DNA of 64,000 nucleotides from Pseudomonas cichorii (lineage in GTDB: Bacteria; Pseudomonadota; Gammaproteobacteria; Pseudomonadales; Pseudomonadaceae): contig NZ_BLVZ01000013.1 in assembly GCF_015471405.1 (NCBI RefSeq), positions 124,001 to 188,000 of the forward strand, written 5' to 3'. The notes beneath the pieces are model-generated. The model searched no databases. It saw only the letters and a program-made list of their open reading frames with translations, and had not been told where the DNA came from. The position numbers and the translations under genes are program-made. Of this stretch, positions 1 through 7,431 are shown piece by piece (within the stretch, counting starts at the first letter, position 1; each line of letters starts with the position of its first letter).

Positions 1-2
1 GC

Positions 3-383
3 GATGCCTATGTGAGCCCGTCCTTCTACCCGAGCAAGGCCGAACACGAGAAAGTCGTACCGACCTGGAATTACCTCGCGGTTCACGCCTATGGCCAGGC
101 CGAAGTCTTCACCGATGCCCAGCGCCTGCACCAACTGGTTGGCAGCCTCACCGACAAGCATGAGTCCCGCCGTGCGCAGCCGTGGTCCATCAATGATGCA
201 CCGGCCGAGTACATCGAAAAGATGCTGGGCGCGATTGTCGGTTTCGCCCTGCCCATCGAGCGCTTGCAGGGCAAGCGCAAACTCAGCCAGAACCGCAGCG
301 CCCCGGACATTGCAGGCGTGCGCGACGGCCTGGCTGCCAGCCTTGATCCGAAAGACCAGGAAATCGCTCGCTTGATGAGCTGA
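3..383 (+). CDS. PaiB-like FMN-binding regulator, 3' part only
   Basis: The gene enters the window from the left: the reading frame is open from base 3 (Asp-Ala-Tyr-Val-Ser-Pro) to the stop at 383, so only the last ~126 residues are present. The segment SPSFYPSKAEHEKVVPTWNY and the C-terminal EKMLGAIVGFALPIERLQGK followed by KLSQN are typical of the PaiB family. These are split-barrel flavin-reductase-like proteins, called FMN-binding negative transcriptional regulators after Bacillus PaiB. Whether they regulate transcription in Pseudomonas is not established. It lies 11 bases upstream of a GNAT acetyltransferase, echoing the Bacillus paiA (acetyltransferase)-paiB pairing, so co-transcription is likely. 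Family call firm; biochemical role inferred. Confidence 0.85.
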   Translation, partial: DAYVSPSFYPSKAEHEKVVPTWNYLAVHAYGQAEVFTDAQRLHQLVGSLTDKHESRRAQPWSINDAPAEYIEKMLGAIVGFALPIERLQGKRKLSQNRSAPDIAGVRDGLAASLDPKDQEIARLMS

Positions 384-394
384 AGGAGAGAGTC

Positions 395-841
395 ATGACC
401 GCTGTTCAAATCCGTCCCGTAACTGCCGACGATCACGGCGCATGGCTGCCGTTGTGGCAGGCCTATCTGCGCTTCTACAAGACTGAACTGGCCGATGACG
501 TCAGTGACGTTACCTGGCAACGTATCCTGGACCCCGCCGAAACCACCAACTCGGCCTTGGCGTGGCTGGATGGCAAAGCCGTCGGTATGGTGAACTTCAT
601 CTACCACCGCTCCAACTGGAGCATCAAGAATGCCTGTTATCTACAGGACTTGATCGTGGCCCCCGAACAACGCGGTACCGGTATCGGCAGGCAATTGATC
701 GAACATGTCTACGCTACAGCCAAGGCCAACGATTGCGACAAAGTACATTGGCTGACCCACGAAACCAACGCCACGGCCATTCAGCTTTACGAACGCATCG
801 CCGAACGCGGCGGCTACATTCAATTTCGCAAGGCCCTTTGA
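395..841 (+). CDS. GNAT family N-acetyltransferase
   Basis: A 148-residue single-domain Gcn5-related acetyltransferase that would transfer the acetyl group of acetyl-CoA to an unknown amine. The acetyl-CoA loop is visible in LIVAPEQRGTGIGRQLIEHV (R/Q-x-x-G-x-G, about residues 85-105), and the C-terminal WLTHETNATAIQLYERIAERGG resembles the motif B region, with the conserved Asn and Tyr. ATG 395 has a good ribosome site (AAGGAG, 7 bases upstream). It sits between the PaiB-like gene and a second acetyltransferase with short gaps, so the three probably form an operon. Substrate cannot be read from the sequence; by analogy with Bacillus PaiA, polyamines are one possibility. Confidence 0.9.
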   Translation: MTAVQIRPVTADDHGAWLPLWQAYLRFYKTELADDVSDVTWQRILDPAETTNSALAWLDGKAVGMVNFIYHRSNWSIKNACYLQDLIVAPEQRGTGIGRQLIEHVYATAKANDCDKVHWLTHETNATAIQLYERIAERGGYIQFRKAL

Positions 842-857
842 GGCAGGAAGTCTGCTC

Positions 858-1529
858 ATGTACGACACCCAACTCCACTGGCAGCCCGCGATACTTCCCG
901 GCAGCAAGACTCTGGAAGGCCGCTTCATTCGCCTGGAAAAACTCGACCCGGCCCGCCATGGCGACGATCTCTGGCTTGCGCTCAATGGGCCGGACTCCGA
1001 CCCGAAACTCTGGGATTACCTGCCTTATGGGCCGTTCAGCGAACGCGAGGCTTTCGACGTCTGGCTGGAGCGACATGCCAAGGACACTGACCCATGGTTC
1101 TACAGCGTGGTCGATCAGGCCACAGGCGTGACCGAAGGCGTGATCAGCCTGATGTCCATCGTCGCTGCTCATGGCCGGATAGAAATAGGTCATGTGACCT
1201 TTGGTGCCAGCATGCAACGCACCCCAAAAGGCACAGAAGCCATCTACTTGCTGGCCCGGGAAGCCTTTGCTCTGGGCAACCGCCGGCTGGAGTGGAAATG
1301 CAACGCCAATAACGCCCGCTCCCGGCGTGCGGCAGATCGCTTCGGCTTCAGCTACGAAGGGCTCTTTCGCCAGCATATGGTGACCAAGGACGTGAACCGC
1401 GATACCGCGTGGTATTCGATCATCGACAACGAATGGCCTGAACTGCAAAAGGCTTTCGAGGCCTGGCTGGCTGTGGATAACTTCAAGGATGGGCAGCAGA
1501 TCAAGGGGCTGGAAGCGTTTCGCGGATGA
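858..1529 (+). CDS. GNAT family N-acetyltransferase, RimJ/RimL type
   Basis: A 223-residue acetyltransferase of the RimJ/RimL-like branch. The N-terminal part has GSKTLEGRFIRLEKLDPA, the usual opening of this subgroup, and the C-terminal half holds the acetyl-CoA site region (TPKGTEAIYLLAREAF) and the characteristic CNANNARSRRAADRFGF, which matches the N-x-x-S-x-x-A/x-x-x-x-G-F pattern of RimL proteins. ATG 858 follows AGGAAG at a suitable distance and lies 16 bases after the preceding gene, so it is probably translated from the same mRNA. Pseudomonas genomes hold many such proteins; the target (ribosomal protein N-terminus, amino acid or small amine) is unknown. Confidence 0.9.
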   Translation: MYDTQLHWQPAILPGSKTLEGRFIRLEKLDPARHGDDLWLALNGPDSDPKLWDYLPYGPFSEREAFDVWLERHAKDTDPWFYSVVDQATGVTEGVISLMSIVAAHGRIEIGHVTFGASMQRTPKGTEAIYLLAREAFALGNRRLEWKCNANNARSRRAADRFGFSYEGLFRQHMVTKDVNRDTAWYSIIDNEWPELQKAFEAWLAVDNFKDGQQIKGLEAFRG

Positions 1530-1535
1530 CCGGGA

Positions 1536-1565
1536 AATAAAAAAGGGGAGCCACATGTGCTCCCC
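1536..1565 (-). terminator. Rho-independent terminator of the pycAB operon
   Basis: Read on the minus strand, GGGGAGC, a 7-base loop and GCTCCCC form a stem that is followed by TTTTTTAT. It lies about 65 bases past the pycB stop, in the right orientation to end the pycA-pycB transcript. Confidence 0.75.
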
Positions 1566-1596
1566 CGAGGAAAATCATTGATCCGCGAAATGGCCT

Positions 1597-1621
1597 TTCG
1601 AGAATGAATTCGCTCCTACAG
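1597..1621. repeat. REP-like half element
   Basis: The segment ends in GAATGAATTCGCTCCTACAG, one arm of the dispersed palindrome that is complete at 12353-12409. The opposite arm is only vaguely recognisable around 1583-1592 (CCGCGAAATG), so this copy is degenerate. It lies between the pycB stop and the terminator. Confidence 0.65.
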
Positions 1622-1629
1622 CGTTGCTG

Positions 1630-3435
1630 TCATTCGATCTCGACCAGGATCTCGCCAGGGTTGACCCGATCACCTTTGGCGACATGAATGGCGACCACCT
1701 TGCCGGCGATGGACGCCTGGACCTCGGTTTCCATTTTCATCGCTTCGGTGATCAGCACAGCCTGACCGGCCTTGACCGTATCGCCTTCCTTGACCAGCAC
1801 ATCGACAATGTTGCCTGGCATGGTGGTGCTGACATGGCCCGGTGCATGGGCTTGTTTGCGCTTGCTGGCTCCGCCGCCGACAAATTCGTTGAGCGGCTCG
1901 AACACCACTTCTTCCGGCATGCCGTCGATGGACAGATAGAAGTGGCGCTTGCCCTCCGCCTTGACGCCCACACCAGTGATATCCACACGGTAGGTTTCGC
2001 CGTGAACATCGATCACGAACTCGGTCGGTACGCCTTCTCCGCCCGCCTTGCCTACGCTGCCCGCTTCAGGAATCGGCAACAGCTCTTCAGGTTTCAGAGT
2101 CCCCGCAGCGCGCTCTTCGAGGAACTTGCGGCCAATGTCAGGGAACATGGCGTAAGTCAGCACGTCCTCTTCGGATTGCGCAAGATCACCGACCTCGCCA
2201 CGAAGCTTGGTCATTTCCGGTTTGAGCAGATCGGCCGGGCGCACATCGATCAGGTCCTCGTTGCCGATGGCCTGACGACGCAGCCTGGCATCCACTTCAC
2301 CCGGCGCCTTGCCGTAGCCGCCTTGCAGGTACAGCTTCACTTCGTTGGTGATGGTCTTGTAACGCTCGCCTGCCAGCACGTTGAAGAACGCCTGGGTACC
2401 AACGATCTGGGAAGTCGGTGTCACCAGCGGTGGATAACCCAGATCCTTGCGGACACGCGGGATCTCGGCCAGCACTTCGCCCATACGGCTGAGAGCCCCC
2501 TGCTCCTTGAGCTGGTTGGCCAGGTTGGAAATCATGCCGCCCGGCACCTGATTGACCTGCACGCGGGTGTCGACCGCCGTGAACTCGCTCTCGAACTGGT
2601 GGTACTTCTTGCGCACGGCATAGAAGTACAGGCCGATTTCCTGCAGCAGCTCCAGATCCAGACCAGTGTCGAACTCGCTGCCCTTGAGGGCGGCAACCAT
2701 GGATTCAGTACCCGGATGGCTAGTGCCCCAGGCAAAGCTGGAGATGGCCGTGTCGATATGGTCGGCCCCGTTTTCGACAGCCTTGAGCTGACACATGGCC
2801 GCCAGGCCAGCGGTGTCATGGGAGTGGATAAAGACCGGCAGCGATTGCTCAGCCTTCAATGCCTTGACCAGTTCGCCCGTGGCGTAAGGAGTCAACAGAC
2901 CGGCCATGTCCTTGATAGCCACCGAGTCGCAACCCATGGCTTCCATCTGCCGCGCCTGCTCCACGAAAGCGCTGATGGTGTGGACCGGGCTGGTGGTGTA
3001 AGCGATGGTGCCCTGGGCATGCTTGCCCGCCGCTTTCACCGCTTCGATGGCGACCTTCAGGTTACGCACATCGTTCATGGCGTCGAAGATACGGAACACA
3101 TCGATACCGTTTTCCGCCGCCTTGGCGACAAACGCCTTCACCACGTCATCGCTGTAGTGGCGGTACCCCAGCAGGTTCTGGCCGCGCAGCAGCATTTGCA
3201 GACGAGTGTTGGGCAAGGCCACACGCAACTGGCGCAGGCGCTCCCACGGGTCTTCCTTCAGAAACCGCACACAAGCATCAAAGGTCGCACCGCCCCACAC
3301 TTCCAGCGACCAGTAGCCGACCTTGTCGAGCTTGTCGCAGATCGGCAGCATGTCTTCGGTACGCATGCGGGTCGCCAGCAACGATTGGTGAGCGTCGCGC
3401 AGGATGGTGTCGGTGACAAAGATTTTCTTAGGCAT
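1630..3435 (-). CDS. pycB: Pyruvate carboxylase subunit B (OadA-like)
   Basis: A 601-residue carboxyltransferase plus biotin-carrier subunit. With PycA it makes oxaloacetate from pyruvate, filling the TCA cycle. The N-terminus FVTDTILRDAHQSLLATRMR opens the HMG-CoA-lyase-like TIM barrel with its metal-binding Asp; the PYC/OadA conserved domain follows; the biotinyl domain ends the protein, with the biotinylation motif EAMKMETEV about 35 residues from the end. The start at 3435 (MPKKIFV) is chosen over upstream options because AAGGAG lies at 3442-3447 and homologues start here. The family also contains the alpha subunit of sodium-pumping oxaloacetate decarboxylase, but no beta/gamma subunits are nearby and a biotin carboxylase gene is directly upstream, so pyruvate carboxylase is the better call. 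Confidence 0.95.
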   Translation of the reverse strand: MPKKIFVTDTILRDAHQSLLATRMRTEDMLPICDKLDKVGYWSLEVWGGATFDACVRFLKEDPWERLRQLRVALPNTRLQMLLRGQNLLGYRHYSDDVVKAFVAKAAENGIDVFRIFDAMNDVRNLKVAIEAVKAAGKHAQGTIAYTTSPVHTISAFVEQARQMEAMGCDSVAIKDMAGLLTPYATGELVKALKAEQSLPVFIHSHDTAGLAAMCQLKAVENGADHIDTAISSFAWGTSHPGTESMVAALKGSEFDTGLDLELLQEIGLYFYAVRKKYHQFESEFTAVDTRVQVNQVPGGMISNLANQLKEQGALSRMGEVLAEIPRVRKDLGYPPLVTPTSQIVGTQAFFNVLAGERYKTITNEVKLYLQGGYGKAPGEVDARLRRQAIGNEDLIDVRPADLLKPEMTKLRGEVGDLAQSEEDVLTYAMFPDIGRKFLEERAAGTLKPEELLPIPEAGSVGKAGGEGVPTEFVIDVHGETYRVDITGVGVKAEGKRHFYLSIDGMPEEVVFEPLNEFVGGGASKRKQAHAPGHVSTTMPGNIVDVLVKEGDTVKAGQAVLITEAMKMETEVQASIAGKVVAIHVAKGDRVNPGEILVEIE

Positions 3436-3450
3436 GTTGGGGCTCCTTAT

Positions 3451-3530
3451 AGCTGCAAGTTGCAAGCTACAAGCCTCAAGAAAAAGCCGATTCGCTCTTC
3501 CTTGTAGCTTGTCACTTGCAACTTGCCGCT
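3451..3530. repeat. Inverted repeat between pycA and pycB
   Basis: The gap holds GCAAGTTGCAAGCTACAAG on one side and CTTGTAGCTTGTCACTTGC on the other, an imperfect inverted repeat with arms of about 20 bases around a short AT-rich centre. Stretches rich in CAAGCTGCAAG/CTTGCAGCTTG are a common dispersed element in Pseudomonas intergenic DNA. It could form an mRNA hairpin that stabilises or separates the two carboxylase messages. Confidence 0.6.
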
Positions 3531-3537
3531 CAATTTT

Positions 3538-4953
<1,416 letters not shown>

Positions 4954-5024
4954 TGGCATTTCCTCGACCATAAGGACAATCGAACCGGCAGAGCCGGTCG
5001 GCGCAAGGCCGCATGACGCAGTGT

Positions 5025-5045
5025 AGTTACTGTCTTTTTGTAACT
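5025..5045. promoter_or_regulatory. Inverted repeat upstream of pycA, possible LysR site
   Basis: AGTTAC, nine bases, then GTAACT, lying in the divergent gap about 70 bases before the pycA start. The adjoining LysR gene is read the other way, so this dyad is a candidate operator in the shared control region. Inference from position and symmetry only. Confidence 0.4.
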
Positions 5046-5123
5046 GCGTATGTGGCTGAATGACGCAGGGACACCCTATGCCTGATCAGCGATTAATAAA
5101 AATGAGTAAAAATTGGGACAGGC

Positions 5124-5139
5124 ATAAGCAAAAGCTTAT
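5124..5139. promoter_or_regulatory. Palindrome ATAAGC-AAAA-GCTTAT before the LysR gene
   Basis: A perfect dyad 37 bases upstream of the LysR start codon. Its inner form T-N-A-rich ATAAG-N6-CTTAT is close to LysR-type binding sites, so it may be the autoregulatory and pycAB-controlling box. Not tested against any binding data. Confidence 0.5.
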
Positions 5140-5175
5140 AGTCAGCACTTCAGCCATTGGCAGGAGTTGTTGATC

Positions 5176-6129
5176 ATGCGTAAGTCATTGATGCGTATGA
5201 CATTGCGTCAGTTACGAATTTTCAATGAGGTGTGCGACCTGCGCTCCTACAGTCGCGCCGCCGAGGAAATGTCCCTCACTCAGCCGGCTGTCAGCCTGCA
5301 GATCCGACAGCTTGAAGAGCTGATCGGGCAGCCGCTGTTCGAGTATGTCGGCAAAAAACTCTACCTGACCGAAGCCGCCGAAGCGCTGCAACTGGCCAGC
5401 CGTGACATCTTCGGCCGCCTGGAAAGCCTGGATATGCAGCTTTCCGACATGCAGGGTTCATTGCAGGGCCAGTTGAAGCTGGCCATCGAGTCGAGCTGCA
5501 AATATTTCATCCCGCACGTGTTCGCAGCCTTCAAGCGCCAGCACCCGGAAGTCATCCTCAACCTGACCGTGGTCAACCGCGCCATGGTCATCCGGCGCCT
5601 GTCGGACAACCGCGACGATCTGGTGGTGATGTCCATGGTGCCGCAGGACATGGGCCTGGAGTTCCTGCCTTTTCTCAACAACCCGATTGTCGCCGTTGCG
5701 CCAGCGAGCCATCCGCTGTGTGATCGGGAGCAACTGAGCCTGAAAGACTTGGAGCCCTGGCCGCTGCTGATTCGCGAATCAGGGTCAGGAACACGAAGGG
5801 CCTGTGAGGAGTACTTCAAGGAAAAGCGCGTGCATTTCACCCAGACACAGGAAGTGTCATCCAGCGAAGCACAACGCGAATGCGTGGTCGCCGGGCTCGG
5901 GCTGGCGCTGCTGACCCGTCACGCCGTCAGCATGGAACTCGCCACCGGCGCCCTCAAGGAGCTGCCCGTGGCGGAGTTGCCGCTTTATCGCAGTTGGTGC
6001 GTGGTACAAGCCAGGGATAAACGCCTGTCTCCCGTCGCTCACGCCTTCCTTGCGTTCATCCGCACCGAACGTGCGCAGATCAGCCAGCTTGTCGAACGCT
6101 TCGACGGACGTCCTCGGACGGCTGGTTAG
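5176..6129 (+). CDS. LysR family transcriptional regulator
   Basis: A 317-residue LysR-type regulator. The winged helix-turn-helix is at residues ~7-65 (LRQLRIFNEVCDLRSYSRAAEEMSLTQPAVSLQIRQLEE), followed by the effector-binding domain, which resembles that of CbbR/CysB-like members. ATG 5176 is chosen because CAGGAG stands nine bases upstream; the two TTG codons before it have no better site. It is divergent from pycA with a 222-base gap holding two dyads, and the same arrangement is found in other pseudomonads (in P. aeruginosa next to PA5435/PA5436). It is therefore likely to control pyruvate carboxylase, but the effector is unknown. Its 3' end overlaps the convergent small gene by 50 bases. 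Confidence 0.93.
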   Translation: MRKSLMRMTLRQLRIFNEVCDLRSYSRAAEEMSLTQPAVSLQIRQLEELIGQPLFEYVGKKLYLTEAAEALQLASRDIFGRLESLDMQLSDMQGSLQGQLKLAIESSCKYFIPHVFAAFKRQHPEVILNLTVVNRAMVIRRLSDNRDDLVVMSMVPQDMGLEFLPFLNNPIVAVAPASHPLCDREQLSLKDLEPWPLLIRESGSGTRRACEEYFKEKRVHFTQTQEVSSSEAQRECVVAGLGLALLTRHAVSMELATGALKELPVAELPLYRSWCVVQARDKRLSPVAHAFLAFIRTERAQISQLVERFDGRPRTAG

Positions 6130-6301
6130 CCTGCCAGTGGTTGCCGGTCATGCTGTCCATGTAATCGCAGAGGTCCTGATTGAGCTGCCGCGCTTCGCAG
6201 TAGCTTTCAATCGCGCGACGAAACTCCATTCGGCGCTGGTCTTCCTGTTGACGACGAGTCTTGACGGTGCTGTTGGGTAAGTCATCGTAATGCCGAGCCA
6301 T
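6080..6301 (-). CDS. PA3496-family putative envelope integrity protein
   Basis: A 73-residue charged protein beginning MARHYDDLPNSTVKTRRQQE, the hallmark of a small family conserved in Pseudomonas (PA3496-like, described as putative envelope integrity proteins). The start at 6301 has GGAG seven bases upstream; the longer frame further upstream has neither ribosome site nor family similarity. The N-terminal half (to about residue 40) matches the family; the C-terminal part TGNHWQANQPSEDVRRSVRQ is an extension lying partly inside the end of the convergent LysR gene. No signal peptide or membrane segment is visible, so its link to the envelope is by family name only. Confidence 0.75.
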   Translation of the reverse strand: MARHYDDLPNSTVKTRRQQEDQRRMEFRRAIESYCEARQLNQDLCDYMDSMTGNHWQANQPSEDVRRSVRQAG

Positions 6302-6395
6302 GTCCTGTCTCCCAATACGTTGCGGGAGTACAGAGTGGCGCGAGGGCATGACGATCAGGCGGCGAATGCGTGACAAGTTGATGAAGGTTCGCCCC

Positions 6396-7262
6396 TCAAT
6401 CCTCGTGGGCCTTCACCGACTTGGGCGACAGCCGCAGGCTGCGCAGACTGCGTTTGACGCTCTTGAGGTGGTTGACCAGGCTCGGGCCGCGAGCCATGGC
6501 GACACCCATCGCCAGCACATCGATCACGACCAGATGCGCGATGCGCGAAGTCAGCGGGGTGTAGATTTCGGTGTCTTCGTGTACATCGATGGCCAGATTG
6601 ACCGACGACAGCTCGGCCAGAGGTGTCTGGCTCGGGCATAGCGTGATGAGCGTTGCGCCGCTTTCACGAACCAGGTTCGCCGAAATCAGCAAGTCCTTGG
6701 AGCGGCCGGACTGGGAAATACACACCGCTACATCGGTCGGCTTCAAGGTCACCGCCGACATTGCCTGCATGTGCGGATCGGAATAGGCCGCAGCGCTCAG
6801 CAACAGACGAAAGAACTTGTGCTGGGCATCGGCCGCCACAGCGCCCGAAGCGCCGAAACCATAGAACTCCACCCGATTGGCGCCCGCCATGGCGGTCACG
6901 GCCAGTTGCAAGGCATGGGGATCGAGGTTCTCGCGCACTTCCATGAGGGTGTGCAGCGTGGTGTCGAAAATCTTCAGGCTGTAATCGGCAACCGAATCAT
7001 CTTCGTGAATCGCGAACTGCCCGAAGCTTGCGCCGGCTGCCAGGCTTTGCGCCAGTTTGAGCTTAAGGTCCTGAAACCCCGTGCAGCCAATGGCACGGCA
7101 GAAACGCACGATGGTCGGCTCACTGATCCCGACGCTATGAGCAAGGTCAGCCATGGAACTGTGCATCACAGCCGCAGGATCAAGCAGCACATGGTCGGCT
7201 ACCTTGAGCTCCGACTTGCGCAGCAAATTACGTGACTGGGCGATGTGTTGCAGCAGATTCAA
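6396..7262 (-). CDS. MurR/RpiR family regulator, HexR-like
   Basis: A 288-residue regulator with an N-terminal RpiR helix-turn-helix (MNLLQHIAQSRNLLRKSELKVADHVLLDPAAVMHSSMADLAHSVGISEPTIVRFCRAIGC, residues 1-60) and a C-terminal SIS phosphosugar-binding domain (residues ~125-260, with VEFYGFGASG and VAVCISQSGRSKDLL). It is closely similar to HexR, the repressor of zwf/edd/gap genes that senses 2-keto-3-deoxy-6-phosphogluconate. In pseudomonads hexR proper sits beside zwf, so this copy near pyruvate carboxylase is a paralogue. A HexR-like palindrome lies 45 bases upstream, suggesting autoregulation or cross-regulation of central carbon flux. The ligand is inferred. Confidence 0.92.
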   Translation of the reverse strand: MNLLQHIAQSRNLLRKSELKVADHVLLDPAAVMHSSMADLAHSVGISEPTIVRFCRAIGCTGFQDLKLKLAQSLAAGASFGQFAIHEDDSVADYSLKIFDTTLHTLMEVRENLDPHALQLAVTAMAGANRVEFYGFGASGAVAADAQHKFFRLLLSAAAYSDPHMQAMSAVTLKPTDVAVCISQSGRSKDLLISANLVRESGATLITLCPSQTPLAELSSVNLAIDVHEDTEIYTPLTSRIAHLVVIDVLAMGVAMARGPSLVNHLKSVKRSLRSLRLSPKSVKAHED

Positions 7263-7306
7263 GAGGCAGACTCGCTAGTGGTGCGGTTGGCGGGTTGTAG
7301 CTTTCT

Positions 7307-7321
7307 TGTAGTTATACTACA
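7307..7321. promoter_or_regulatory. HexR-type operator TGTAGTTATACTACA
   Basis: A 15-base near-perfect palindrome fitting the published HexR pattern TGTARTTWWAYTACA, 45 bases before the start of the HexR-like gene. Either the adjacent paralogue or true HexR could bind here. Confidence 0.7.
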
Positions 7322-7395
7322 TGACCTGCGAGCCGCCCAGTTAAACGAGCCCTGAACGTCATACACAAGCCTTTGAATGACAAATTCTTCTTTTT

Positions 7396-7413
7396 TGTGG
7401 GAATAATCCTACA
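7396..7413. promoter_or_regulatory. Second dyad TGTGGGA-ATAA-TCCTACA
   Basis: An inverted repeat with 7-base arms (one mismatch) between the EAL-gene stop and the HexR-like promoter. It could be a regulator site with the same TGTA...TACA ends or a short hairpin at the end of the EAL-gene transcript. Function unknown. Confidence 0.35.
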
Positions 7414-7431
7414 TTCCAGAGGACTGCCACC

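Noticed and set aside
1624..3507. 627-codon open frame opposite pycB
   Set aside because: It lies antisense to a certain gene in the complementary frame, which stays open in high-GC codon use. It has no domain or ribosome site.
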